Source of the DNA: Prado023 sp963736425
Lineage (GTDB): Bacteria > Actinomycetota > Actinomycetes > S36-B12 > CAIYMF01
Assembly: GCA_963736425.1 (NCBI GenBank)
Contig: CAVTOX010000005.1
Coordinates: forward strand, 94,372-158,371
DNA length: 64,000 nt
Direction: 5' to 3'
This document shows, piece after piece, positions 35,432-44,334 of the stretch (position 1 is the first letter of the stretch; the number at the start of each line of letters is the position of its first letter). The position numbers and the translations under genes are program-made. Under the pieces are notes generated by a model. The model was given only the letters and a program-made list of their open reading frames with translations, did not search any database and was not told the DNA's origin.

Positions 35432-37454
35432 TCAGACCCGGGCAACCGGCATCGGCGCGGTCGCGTCGACGCCCCATTTGGCCAGTTGCGCCTTGACCTC
35501 GGCATCGGCGTCGGCGAACTGTTGGTCGATGACCCGCATCTCGGCCCATTTGAGCTCGCGGGCGGCGAGGACCTTGTTCAGCTCGGTGATGGTGTCGTCG
35601 TCGGCGGGCAGGTCGTAGGCCAGGGAGGTGAACCGCGCGAGGCTGGCGCGGTAGTCATGGCCGTTGGCGACGAACTGCCCGGGGATGACATTCATGGCGT
35701 TCTTCACGTCGATGAACGTGATCAGGAACGTCGTGTACGGCCGCCACGCGGTCTCCTTGGGGACCCCGGGCTCCCGGGGTCTCCGCCGGACCCATCCAGG
35801 CAGGAGCCTGGACTGCCAGCGGGAACCAGAACTTGGGCATCGAGTCGTTGTGGTGGGTCAGGAAGAAGTACCGACCACGAGCGCGAACGTCCTCGGGCAG
35901 GGCGAGGTACTCGGCGTAGTTGTCGACCTCGATGATCTCCCCGTCGGGATCCATCGCCGCCGGGTCTGAGAGCCACTTCGCCCGGAACTTGGTGGCCGCC
36001 GGGGTGCCGAGGAACAGGCCCCGGTCGATGCCGACGCGGTGCAGGCCCTCGGTGCCCTCCTCGGCGAAGATGTCCTCGGAGGTCTGCGCGCCGAGGCTCT
36101 CGCCGAAGATGTGCAGCTTCGGGCGCACGTCCTCCGGGATCGCCGCCAGCCGCCACTTCAGGGCGTGCAGGAACGCGTTGTTCTGGTCGATGCCGATCCC
36201 GACCCGGAACAACGACAACGGTGACGGGCGCAGCGAGTACTGCATCGCGACCAGTGCGACGTCGCCGCGGGTCAGGAACTCAAGAGACTCCGCAGTCACG
36301 TAGTTCAGGTAGCCGGTGCCGGTCGGGGACATGAACACGATGTGCTTGCGCTCGAACGCCCCCAACGTCTCGAGCTCGCGCATTGCCATGTCGGCGCGCT
36401 CACTGGTGGTGTTCTTGGTCTCCAGTCCGACGAAGACGCGGATCGGCGACTTTGCCGGCGCGCCCATGACGGCCTCGATCTCCTCGGTGGTCAGGGCCAT
36501 GTTGACGAACCGGCGGCCCTCGCGGCCGATCGTCTCCAGGGGGACTGCGCTACGTGGTCCGGCGCTGACGAACTCCGAGGTCGGGGCCATCGAGTACGCG
36601 GCCTCCACGGCGTCACCCGTCGTCTCCGCCGAGGCGAACACGTGCTGCATGCCCTTGAACCCGGCGAAGCCAATAAGCCCGAACGCCACCGCGTGACCCA
36701 CGGGTCGCCCGATCAGCTCCACGTTCGGGTTGACCGAGGTCAGCGCCGAACCGATCCCGCCCGCGAACAGCTTCTCGCCCCTGGCCGCCACGTAGAGCGC
36801 TGCGGAGACGCCGGCCCCGATGCCCACGGCCTTGCCGACGGCTATCCCCTGCGAGTCGTCGAGTGCATCCCCCTCGGCGTCGTGGGTGACGCCCTCCTCG
36901 ACCATCCGCGTGCGCAGGCGGTGGTACTGCCACGCGGCGAGGCCCGCACCCAGCGGAAGCGCGATGGGCGCATTGCGAGTCCAGGAGCGCTGGTCGCCAC
37001 CGATTCCTTCGAACAGCATGTCGCCGGTCACGATGATCGCCCCAGCCATCCCGCCGACGGCCAGCCGCCAGCTGAACGTGCGCCCCCACGCCCGGGCGAT
37101 CGGCTCGTCCTTGCGGTGCGCCAGGAACTTCTGTGCGGCCACACCGATCCCCATCGCCGCCACGTCACCGGCCAGGACCACACCCCGCTGAGTCATCCGG
37201 CGATCCGACGAGTCCGAGCCCCGACCAGCCACCCGCAGCGCCACCGACTCGATCAGCGATTGGGCAGTGGCCGTCATGCCGTAGTTGAGCACCGAGGAGA
37301 CCCCGGTGATGATCGCCTGGTCCGAGGTCGTGCGCGGCATCAGGCCACGGCTGAACGACCTTCCCACGACCGTCGACCCCGCAAGGATCCCCGCCCGCTC
37401 CGGCACGCCCAGACCTGCACGTGCCTCGAAAACGCGCCCCACCACACCCGCCAT
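35432..37454 (-). CDS. Membrane alpha/beta hydrolase of the two-domain actinobacterial type, one frameshift
   Basis: This protein (about 673 residues) has an N-terminal membrane region with several segments to about residue 300 (for example LAVGGMAGAIIVTGDML and GVSAALYVAARG). A C-terminal alpha/beta hydrolase domain follows, with the nucleophile elbow IFGESLGAQ at about residue 450 and preceding FVGLETKNTTSERADMAM. This layout fits the actinobacterial hydrolase family with paired N- and C-terminal domains. A one-base shift near 35775 in a C/G run moves the end into another frame (VPKETAWRPYTTFLITFIDV and onward to VDATAPMPVARV). The substrate is unknown; a lipid or ester is possible. The ATG at 37454 removes 38 non-typical upstream residues. 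The SHOCT gene ends about 130 bases upstream. Confidence 0.75.
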
Positions 37455-37586
37455 GAACTCGTCCTTCGTTCTTGAATGATCCGGCCCCTGCAAGGGAGGG
37501 TCCTCCCTCGACGCTACCGCGCACGATCGGGGATTGAGCAACGGGTGGCACTCCCGGAGGAGCGCCACCCGCTCGTGCTCAGTGGG

Positions 37587-37898
37587 CTAGATGCCCAGCG
37601 CCTTGGCCTTGGCCGAGGAGAACTCCTCGTCGCTGAGGATCCCCTGCGCGTGCAGCTCTGCCAACTGGTTGATCTTCTCCACAGTCGGGTCCACCTCAGG
37701 CGCCGGCGGAGCGGCGTACTGCTGGGGCGGCGGGGCGTACTGCTGCGGCGGGGGCGCGTACTGCTGCTGCTGGTAGGCGGCGGCCTCTGCGGCCTGCTGG
37801 TCCTTCGCAGCCCACTTCTTCTGCTGGTGGTGGCTCACCGCACCGGCGGTGCCCACGACGGCGGCGGTGCGGGCCATCCCGCGAACAAGTCCTGGCAT
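37587..37898 (-). CDS. SHOCT-domain small protein
   Basis: The 103-residue protein begins with a short helix, MPGLVRGMARTAAVVGTAGAV, then a Gln/Ala-rich stretch and two QQYAPPP-type repeats. It ends in a SHOCT domain (IDKINQLAEL-like: VEKINQLAELHAQGILSDEE and FSSAKAKALGI). SHOCT modules are short C-terminal oligomerisation motifs. The function is not known. The DUF6325 gene starts its stop 11 bases upstream on the same strand, and the two are probably co-transcribed. The pairing of SHOCT and DUF6325 small proteins is common in Actinomycetota. Confidence 0.82.
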   Translation of the reverse strand: MPGLVRGMARTAAVVGTAGAVSHHQQKKWAAKDQQAAEAAAYQQQQYAPPPQQYAPPPQQYAAPPAPEVDPTVEKINQLAELHAQGILSDEEFSSAKAKALGI

Positions 37899-37909
37899 GT
37901 CTGTACCTC

Positions 37910-38377
37910 TCAGCTCTCGATCTCGGGGTCTTCGGCTGCCTCAAGTGCGGCGATGACGTCAGTGACGGGGATCCGGTCGAACGCGACGACCTGGCCACCG
38001 GCCCGCAACATTGCGGCGGCGAACGGCGCTGCCCACGTGTTCTCGTACATGATGATTGCCGCGGCGGCGCCCGGCTTGAGGATGGCTCCGACGGTGTCGA
38101 AGTCGTCCTGGCCCAGGACGTCGGAGCTCCAGCCGCTGACGAGGTCCCACGCACCACCCTCGGCGTCGAGGTCCTCCACCGACAGGCTCACGAAGCTGCC
38201 GTCATCGTTGGCCTTGATGACCACGGCGTCGATGATGCGGATCGTGCCCTTGGCCACCAGGTCCAGCAGGATCGGCAGACCCTCACCGGAGAATTTCGCG
38301 TCCGCGAACTCGATGACAACCACGTCGACGGGACCGACTTCGATCCCGCCGGCACTCTCGATCTGACCTTCAGTCAC
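37910..38377 (-). CDS. DUF6325 family protein
   Basis: The 155-residue protein matches the DUF6325 (DUF1269-like) pattern: GPVDVVVIEFADAKFSGEGL, LLDLVAKGTIRIIDAVVIKA, DDGSFVSLSVEDLD, and the closing AAIIMYENTWAAPFAAAML. Such proteins are small, soluble or weakly membrane-associated, and of unknown role. The GTG at 38377 is chosen because GGAAAGGG lies in front. An in-frame ATG at 38434 would add 19 residues and cannot be excluded. The SHOCT gene follows after 11 bases. A divergent GAP-family membrane protein begins some 137 bases upstream. Confidence 0.78.
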   Translation of the reverse strand: MTEGQIESAGGIEVGPVDVVVIEFADAKFSGEGLPILLDLVAKGTIRIIDAVVIKANDDGSFVSLSVEDLDAEGGAWDLVSGWSSDVLGQDDFDTVGAILKPGAAAAIIMYENTWAAPFAAAMLRAGGQVVAFDRIPVTDVIAALEAAEDPEIES

Positions 38378-38514
38378 AGCGTGACCCTTTCCCGTGCCTG
38401 CGACCGAGACCCTCCCGGTCAGCATGTTCACCAACTATGGAAACCCTACAAGGAACGACCGGTAGCGTCGCGTCGACGTCGGGGCGCTCGGGCCTGACCG
38501 TAGTGTGGCCCCCC

Positions 38515-39165
38515 GTGGACGCAGCGTCGATGGCAACCCTGCTGTTGATGGCGCTCGCACTGGCCGCGCAGCCGTGGTCCGTGCTGGCCGGCATCATCCT
38601 GGTCGCCACGCGCGGCGGGTTGGCCAAGGAGGTCGCCTACGTCGTGGGCTGGATCGCGGCCCTCTCGGCCGTGATGGCCATCACCGTGGCCATGGCCCCG
38701 GACACACCAAGCACGTCGGGCTCGACAGCCACAGCCGCGGCGGAGTTCGGCCTGGGACTGCTGCTTGCCGGCGTCCTGGCGGTCCGGTGGCGCAGGACCG
38801 CGGGAATCCCCGCCCCAGCACCCTCGTGGATGGGGCGCCTGGACGCCATGCCCTGGATCCTGGCGCTGGTCCTCGGTGGGTTCCTGCCGAACTACTTCAT
38901 CGTCGTGGCGGCCGCGACGCAGATGCTCCAGATCGGCCTGACGGGGGCCGCCCTGACTGCCGCGGGAATGGTCTTCGTCCTGGTGGCATCCCTGGGCGTC
39001 GCCGCACCGTTGGCGGTCCTGATGGTCCGGCGCGATCGGGCACCTGCGGTGTATGCCGGGTGGCGGACCTGGATCCTGGCGAACAACCGGGCGGTGACCT
39101 ACGGGATGGGTGCGTTCGTCGCCGTCGTCCTGGTGCTCAAGGGCCTGTGGAGCCTGGCCGCCTGA
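38515..39165 (+). CDS. GAP-family membrane protein
   Basis: The 216-residue polytopic protein has about six hydrophobic segments and ends directly after the last one (GAFVAVVLVLKGLWSLAA). It fits the actinobacterial GAP family (Sap, sulfolipid-addressing proteins), related to LysE-type exporters. The start could be the GTG at 38515 or the ATG at 38530; an ATG at 38437 would add a non-hydrophobic 26-residue lead. In mycobacteria family members help export glycolipids; here the cargo is unknown. The 3' end faces the DUF389 gene. The intergenic gap of 30 bases contains part of a TCCCGGGA inverted repeat. Confidence 0.7.
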   Translation: MDAASMATLLLMALALAAQPWSVLAGIILVATRGGLAKEVAYVVGWIAALSAVMAITVAMAPDTPSTSGSTATAAAEFGLGLLLAGVLAVRWRRTAGIPAPAPSWMGRLDAMPWILALVLGGFLPNYFIVVAAATQMLQIGLTGAALTAAGMVFVLVASLGVAAPLAVLMVRRDRAPAVYAGWRTWILANNRAVTYGMGAFVAVVLVLKGLWSLAA

Positions 39166-39195
39166 GCCGAGCGTCCCCGGGATCCCGCCGACCGG

Positions 39196-40200
39196 TCACT
39201 GTCCCGGGAACTCCTTGGTCCCGCCGATCACGAGGGTGACCCTGGTGTCGACCGATGCGAGCCCAGCCGCGTCCAGGTCAGCGCGCAAGGCGTCCGCGTC
39301 CGCTTCCGGAGGGGAGCCGATGGCCTGGATCACCAGTGCACCCTGCTGATAGCCCACCCTCACGACGATCCAGCCCTGTTCCTCTGCCCACTGCTCGGCC
39401 ACCGGTTGCGCCTTGGTCACCACCTGCTGCTCGTAGGCCGCCAGCAGAGTGCCCCAAGCCAGTGGCAGGGCGATCACCAGGACGGCACCGACGACCACGG
39501 CCAGGGTGCGCTTGGAGAACGCAGCAATCGGCCGACCCGATTCGGCGACCGCGTGGCGGACCCGGAAGAACAGCAGCACGATCGTCCCGGTCGCGATGAT
39601 CGCGGCAACGTTGGTCGAGAACAGCAACAGGGCACCCAGCGCCTCGCCTGGCGCGCCCGACTCGAGAGTCAGTCCCACCACCGCCAGCGGTGGGACCAGG
39701 GAGATCGCGATCGCGACGCCCGGAAGGGTGTCGGACACGTCCGAGCGGACCAGGGCGAACGCCCCCACCACCCCGGTGGCCAGCGCCGCCGTCAGGTCGA
39801 TGAGCTTGGGGCTGACGCGGCCGGCGACCTGGGTGTTGGTGGCCGCCACCACGTCGTTGACGTGCAGCGCGCCGACCAGGTAGCCGATCGCGACGACGAC
39901 CAGGGCGCCGGCGAGCACGAGGCCCATGTTGTGCAGCAGGTGCTTCCGGTCGGCCAGCACCAGCGCCAGCGCGGTGCCAAGGATCGGGGTCATCAGGGGA
40001 GCCACGATCATGGCGCCGATCACCGTGGCGGTGGAGTCGCCCACCACGCCGGCGGAGGCGATGATGGCGGCGAGGACCAGCAGGACCCAGAACGCCGACA
40101 TCTTCCTGGCGCTGTCCCGGCTGGCCGTGATGTAGAGCCGGTCCTCCATCCGGTCGACGTCGGCCACGGTCACGTTCCTGCCCAGATCGATCATCGCCAC
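39196..40200 (-). CDS. DUF389 membrane protein
   Basis: The 334-residue protein has the DUF389 core: a sequence beginning DSARKMSAFWVLLVLAAIIA, then GDSTATVIGAMIVAPLMTPILG, AIAISLVPPLAVVGL, and about seven membrane segments. A soluble C-terminal domain follows (about residues 250-334, ending VTLVIGGTKEFPGQ). DUF389 (TIGR00341) proteins are widespread integral membrane proteins of unknown transport function. A start four bases later (MIDLG) is possible. It is divergent from the carboxyethylornithine synthase gene, with 146 bases between starts. Confidence 0.85.
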   Translation of the reverse strand: MAMIDLGRNVTVADVDRMEDRLYITASRDSARKMSAFWVLLVLAAIIASAGVVGDSTATVIGAMIVAPLMTPILGTALALVLADRKHLLHNMGLVLAGALVVVAIGYLVGALHVNDVVAATNTQVAGRVSPKLIDLTAALATGVVGAFALVRSDVSDTLPGVAIAISLVPPLAVVGLTLESGAPGEALGALLLFSTNVAAIIATGTIVLLFFRVRHAVAESGRPIAAFSKRTLAVVVGAVLVIALPLAWGTLLAAYEQQVVTKAQPVAEQWAEEQGWIVVRVGYQQGALVIQAIGSPPEADADALRADLDAAGLASVDTRVTLVIGGTKEFPGQ

Positions 40201-40346
40201 AGGCTAGGGGCAGCCCTGCCCCTGTGCACGCATCCTCGGCGAGATGGTCGGCCGTCCTGCTGGTCAGCTCCCACGCGGTTGGCGCCCCGCCATGCGGGAG
40301 TGGCATTGTCCAGATAGCGGACATCGGCGCGATGAGGGAGACGGAA

Positions 40347-41489
40347 ATGGTTCAGTTCAGGCTCGGAGTCCTGTCCACGTCCAGCAAGGAGAACGAGTTT
40401 CGACTGCCGATCCACCCACATCACGTCGAGCGGCTCGATGCGGACCTGCGCGCGCGCATGGTCCTCGAGCGTGGCTACGGTCAACGTTTCGGCGTGTCCG
40501 ACGAGCACCTCGCGTCCCTGGTTGCCGGGATGGCCGACCGCGATGAGGTCATCGCCGGCACCGACATCGTGCTGCTCCCCAAGCCGACCCTGCACGACCT
40601 GAGGGAACTCCACGAGGGCCAGGTGCTCTGGGGGTGGCCGCATGCGGTGCAGGACCCGGACCTCACCCAGATCGCGATCGACAAGCGCCTGACCCTGATC
40701 GCCTGGGAGGCAATGAACCACTGGACGAGCTCAGGGGACTTCATGGTCCACGTCTTCCACATGAACAACGAGATGGCCGGCTACTGCTCGGTGCTGCACG
40801 CGATGACCCTGATCGGCTCGACCGGGCACTACGGCCGCCAGTTGAAGGCCGTCGTCATCGGGTTCGGGAACACCGCCCGCGGGGCGATCACCGGCCTGCG
40901 GGCCCTCGGTGTGCACGACGTCACCGTGCTCACCATGCGCGACATCACGGCGGTGGCCTCACCCATCCCGTCGGTCGTCATCGGACACCTCGACCGCACC
41001 GAGGCGGACCCCAGCCGGACCGTGGTCCTCACGCCAGACGGACCGGTGCCCACGGCGGCATTCCTGGCCCAGCACGACATCGTCGTGAACTGCGTACTGC
41101 AGGACACCGACGCCCCCTTGATGTTCGTCTCCGAGCACGAGCTGGATGCCTTCACCCCGGGCAGCCTGCTGGTCGATGTGTCCTGCGACCTGGGGATGGG
41201 ATTCGACTTCGCCAGGCCGACCACGTTCGAGGAGCCGATGCTCACCGTCGGCGACGGAGTGGCCTACTACGGCGTGGACCACAGCCCCAGCTACCTGTGG
41301 AACAGCGCCACCTGGGGCATCAGTGAGGCGTTGATCCCGTTCGTGCGCGCGGTCATGCAGGGGCCTGCGGCGTGGGACGCCGACGTGACCATCAGCCGGG
41401 CGATCGAGATCCGTGACGGGATGGTGGCCAACCCGAAGATCCTGTCGTTCCAGGGCCGCTCCGGAGAGCACCCACACCCCAGGTTCTGA
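40347..41489 (+). CDS. N5-(carboxyethyl)ornithine synthase-like dehydrogenase
   Basis: The 380-residue protein belongs to the alanine dehydrogenase/PNT family and most resembles N5-(carboxyethyl)ornithine synthase, which reductively joins pyruvate to the side-chain amine of ornithine (or lysine). Seen are FRLGVLSTSSKENEFRLPIH, then VLLPKPTLHDLRELHEGQVLWGWPHAVQ. A Rossmann fold, KAVVIGFGNTARGAITGLRALG, starts at about residue 170, and HSPSYLWNSATWGISEALIPFV follows. The N-terminal Glu/Arg of the substrate site are conserved with the family. The ATG at 40347 has GGGAG upstream; an in-frame ATG five codons earlier is possible. No ornithine pathway gene is adjacent. The enzyme is rare in databases as I know them, so lysine or another amine may be the true substrate. 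Confidence 0.82.
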   Translation: MVQFRLGVLSTSSKENEFRLPIHPHHVERLDADLRARMVLERGYGQRFGVSDEHLASLVAGMADRDEVIAGTDIVLLPKPTLHDLRELHEGQVLWGWPHAVQDPDLTQIAIDKRLTLIAWEAMNHWTSSGDFMVHVFHMNNEMAGYCSVLHAMTLIGSTGHYGRQLKAVVIGFGNTARGAITGLRALGVHDVTVLTMRDITAVASPIPSVVIGHLDRTEADPSRTVVLTPDGPVPTAAFLAQHDIVVNCVLQDTDAPLMFVSEHELDAFTPGSLLVDVSCDLGMGFDFARPTTFEEPMLTVGDGVAYYGVDHSPSYLWNSATWGISEALIPFVRAVMQGPAAWDADVTISRAIEIRDGMVANPKILSFQGRSGEHPHPRF

Positions 41490-41535
41490 GCGGGGCGGGC
41501 CCGACTCGTGGAGGATCGATCGGGGCGCGGGTCGA

Positions 41536-41929
41536 TCAGGCAGGCCCCTCGGCGCGCTTCTTGATGCCGCGGAGCATCTGGCGCTCCATCACGAAGCTGA
41601 CCGGCTCGACCAGGTGCCATCCGGTCGGTGCTGTGGATGTCACAGCGCGCAAGGTTCTCCAGCCCGTCGAAGCTGTACAAGCCACCACGACCCTGGCCGA
41701 TCTGCACCAGCCACGACCAGACGACCGCCGGCCGCGCGCCAATCGTGATCGCGCGTGTGTACCCCATCCGAGGGTTCGGCACGAGCCCGTCACCGGGCAT
41801 GGGGGAGGCGACCTCAGCGGCGGTGGCGCCGCACGCGTTGTACCGGCGGCGCAGGACCGGAGCTGCGATCGTGGTGCCGAGCACCTGGGCTCCCCCGACC
41901 ACGACGTCGTGGACGGCTGACCTGCTCAT
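41536..41929 (-). pseudogene. SRPBCC-family protein with internal deletion
   Basis: The 5' part encodes a normal N-terminus (RAITIGARPAVVWSWLVQIG, GGLYSFDGLENLARCDIHST) of the START/SRPBCC lipid- or ligand-binding family. The central strands that should follow, about 60 residues, are missing. The 3' piece in another frame reads EPVSFVMERQMLRGIKKRAE, a typical family ending. A deletion plus frameshift has therefore removed the core, and the product could not fold normally. Its ATG overlaps the stop of a 33-codon upstream frame (ATGA). Compared with the single-base indels elsewhere this is a genuine loss of sequence. Confidence 0.7.
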
Positions 41930-42027
41930 TGCTCGGCTACCGCGGAAGCCGCCGCCGCCCGGAGCTCGGCGAGTACCTCGATCCCCTCGCCGCGGGTGAT
42001 CCCGAAGCTGGGTGCCGATCCCTCCAT
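41926..42027 (-). CDS. Short ORF coupled to the SRPBCC pseudogene
   Basis: A 33-codon frame (MEGSAPSFGITRGEGIEVLA...AVAEQ) ends four bases into the SRPBCC start (ATGA overlap), has genome-typical codon use, and continues upstream in an open frame for about 20 codons. No family is recognised and no strong ribosome site is seen. It may be the remnant of a longer upstream gene. Confidence 0.35.
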   Translation of the reverse strand: MEGSAPSFGITRGEGIEVLAELRAAAASAVAEQ

Positions 42028-42116
42028 GACCGCCAGCGTACCGATCGCGAACGGCGGGCCACCTCTGGGCGCGTCTCCCGCCGCGCGGCCAGCGCGGGCT
42101 AGCTAGGGTCGCGTCC

Positions 42117-42851
42117 ATGGGTGCTGATCGTGAGGGCCGTACCGAGCGACTCGATCTCGCTGACGCGACTGTGCGCGAGTGGGATGCGGTGGTCCTCGAC
42201 GGTGATCCGGAGGGCATCGTCCTGGATCGCTCCGCCTTCTACCCCGGTGGTGGTGGCCAACCTCCGGACCACGGGGTACTGCTCTGGGGCGGCGTCCAGA
42301 CCCGCATCGTCGGGTCGCGCCGGGGGGACGACCTGCGGCTCGTGCCCCACGAGGGCGACCCGGTTCCACCGCCCGGTACGCCCGTGCGGGGCGCGATCGA
42401 GGACGAGCGCCGCACCGCCCTCATGCGCACGCACTCCGGGCTGCACTTGCTCAGCGGGGTGGTCTTCCGCGACTTCGGCGCCCTGGTGACCGGCGGCAAC
42501 ATGGAGCCCTTCGAGGCCCGCATGGACTTCAACCTGCCTGAGGTCCCCGAGGGGTTCAAGGACGCCGTCGCCGCAGCCTGCGCGGTCGAGGTGGCTGCGG
42601 ACAGGGCGATCGAGGTCAGCAGCCTCCCGCGGGATCAGGCCTTCGCGATCCCGGACATCATCCGGACGGCGACGAACCTGCTGCCCCCGGACCTCGAGAT
42701 CGTGCGCATCGTCGACATCGTCGGGCTCGACACCCAGGCCGACGGTGGCACGCACGTTGCCTCCACCCGGCAGATCGGCGACATCGAGGTCGTCAAGGTG
42801 GAGAACAAGGGCAAGGGCTTCCGTCGCCTACGGATCCGGATCAGGCCGTAG
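42117..42851 (+). CDS. AlaX-type alanyl-tRNA editing protein
   Basis: The 244-residue protein matches the free-standing alanyl-tRNA editing domain. It shows a beta-barrel N-terminus with LDRSAFYPGGGGQPPDHG, the zinc motif H-x-x-x-H in THSGLHLLSG, and the partner motif DGGTHVAST, with His but Asp where AlaRS often has Cys. It would hydrolyse Ser- or Gly-tRNA-Ala that AlaRS has mischarged. No AlaRS catalytic domain is present. The C-terminal KVENKGKGFRRLRIRI completes the domain. The ATG at 42117 was chosen; the gene's tail overlaps the converging WS/DGAT gene by 11 bases. Confidence 0.85.
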   Translation: MGADREGRTERLDLADATVREWDAVVLDGDPEGIVLDRSAFYPGGGGQPPDHGVLLWGGVQTRIVGSRRGDDLRLVPHEGDPVPPPGTPVRGAIEDERRTALMRTHSGLHLLSGVVFRDFGALVTGGNMEPFEARMDFNLPEVPEGFKDAVAAACAVEVAADRAIEVSSLPRDQAFAIPDIIRTATNLLPPDLEIVRIVDIVGLDTQADGGTHVASTRQIGDIEVVKVENKGKGFRRLRIRIRP

Positions 42852-44244
42852 CGGGGACGTCCTTGGGCTTGGATGCGCGCGGCTTGGATGCGCGCGGCTT
42901 GGTTCCACGTCGGCTGATCGTGAGCATCAGGGCGACCTGATCCAGGACCAGCTGCTGGAGTCGGTCGGGGTCGGGAATGAGCTCGGCATCGGTGGAGAAC
43001 CCGATCGTCACCTGCCCTGCATACGAGGAGATCGACACCCCGAACCCCATGTCTCCGGCGCGCGGGACCCAGCCGATCAGCCCGGCGACCCGGGCCCCCG
43101 CGAGGAGGACGGGCGTGCGCGGCCCGGGCACATTGGTCACGACTCCCGCGGCCTTGCTGCCGAAGAAGGCGACTCCGATGTCCTCGACCAGCTGGGGCGA
43201 GGCTCCCAGCCCAGCGAGCACCCCGAAGGCCACAAGTGCCTCCGGCGATCCCTTGATCTCCTCGATGCGGCGGTGCATCTCGTCCAACCGCTCGCGGGGT
43301 GGCATGGACCCCGTGGGCAGGTCGACGAAGTAGAAGCCGAACTCGTTGCCGAGCTCGGGGGGCAGTGGCGCGTCCAGCGGGCGCAGGTTCACGGGGACCA
43401 TGACGCGGACGTTGGGCAGCGGCGTGCCGCGCTCCCTCAGGTAATCGCCCAGGGCCCCGGCCAGGGCCGACAGAAGGACGTCATTCACCGTCGTGCCAGC
43501 GTGCGCCCCGATGGCCTTGATGTCCGTGAGCGGGATGGGCGGCGTCCACGTGACGAGCTTGGTCTCCACCACCTTTCCGCTGAGCACCGACTTCGGCTTG
43601 GTCGAGAGCGTGGCCAGGTGCACCAGGCGAGTGGTGTCATGCAGGACGGTCCGAGCCACGCCGGCGATGCGCGTGGGGTGCCGGACGAGTCCCAGGCTGT
43701 TGGAGATGAACCACCCGGCAGCATCGACCAGGCTCTGCGTCGAGCTCGGGTCGCGCACCTCCTTGAACGAGTCCTCCGGGCCGTCATCGGTCAGGGACAG
43801 CATCACGCGCGTCAGCGCGATCCCGTCGGCGATCGCGTGGTGGATGCGGAAGAACGCAGCCGAGCCGTCGCCGAAGCCGGAGATGAAGTGGATCTCCCAC
43901 AGGGGATGCGTGGGGTCCAGGGGGATTCCGGTCTGGCTGCTGACATAGGCCTGCAGAGTCGCCTCGTCACCGGGCGCGTCGAGGGTCACGTCACGGTAGT
44001 GATGCTCAACGTCGAAGTCGTCGTCGTCCACCCATTCGGACCGGCCCATCGGGATCCGTGAAGGCGCAGGGTGCTGGCGGAACCGCGGGAACCTGTCGAT
44101 CATCCGCTCCCCGATGACGGTCCGGAACGCATCGAAGTCGGCGGGTTCCTCCGTCCAGAAGATGGCATTGACGACCAGGAGGTTGCCCGGGGTATCCATG
44201 CGGAGCCACGCGCTGTCCACTGCTGACATGTGATGAGTGCCCAT
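42841..44244 (-). CDS. WS/DGAT/MGAT family wax-ester/triacylglycerol acyltransferase
   Basis: The 467-residue protein carries the family's catalytic HHAIADG (His-His-x-x-x-Asp-Gly) at about residue 135 and the second motif NVPGPRTPVLLAGARV near residue 380. The N-terminus SAVDSAWLRMDTPGN and the PLWEIHF segment are also diagnostic. It would transfer a fatty acyl group from CoA to an alcohol or diacylglycerol, making storage lipid at the membrane face. The C-terminus ends with a repeated KPRASKPRASKPK tail, basic and probably disordered. The ATG at 44244 gives the usual family length; an in-frame ATG five codons later is possible. It converges on the AlaX gene. Confidence 0.9.
   Translation of the reverse strand: MGTHHMSAVDSAWLRMDTPGNLLVVNAIFWTEEPADFDAFRTVIGERMIDRFPRFRQHPAPSRIPMGRSEWVDDDDFDVEHHYRDVTLDAPGDEATLQAYVSSQTGIPLDPTHPLWEIHFISGFGDGSAAFFRIHHAIADGIALTRVMLSLTDDGPEDSFKEVRDPSSTQSLVDAAGWFISNSLGLVRHPTRIAGVARTVLHDTTRLVHLATLSTKPKSVLSGKVVETKLVTWTPPIPLTDIKAIGAHAGTTVNDVLLSALAGALGDYLRERGTPLPNVRVMVPVNLRPLDAPLPPELGNEFGFYFVDLPTGSMPPRERLDEMHRRIEEIKGSPEALVAFGVLAGLGASPQLVEDIGVAFFGSKAAGVVTNVPGPRTPVLLAGARVAGLIGWVPRAGDMGFGVSISSYAGQVTIGFSTDAELIPDPDRLQQLVLDQVALMLTISRRGTKPRASKPRASKPKDVPATA
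42871..42900. repeat. Tandem 15-base repeat inside the WS/DGAT tail
   Basis: Two identical copies of GGATGCGCGCGGCTT stand side by side and encode the repeated K-P-R-A-S of the C-terminal tail. Such an in-frame repeat can expand or shrink without breaking the frame. Confidence 0.8.
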
Positions 44245-44334
44245 GGAATCCGAAGCTAGGGGTCGCAGGCGTGTGGCTACAGAGTCCTTCGACCCCTCCT
44301 TGCCGGGACTGCCCTTCGGTGCGACGGTTGGGCC

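Noticed and set aside
39174..39208. TCCCGGGA-type inverted repeat between the GAP and DUF389 genes as a shared terminator
   Set aside because: One arm falls within the DUF389 coding end and there is no T tract, so I do not list it.
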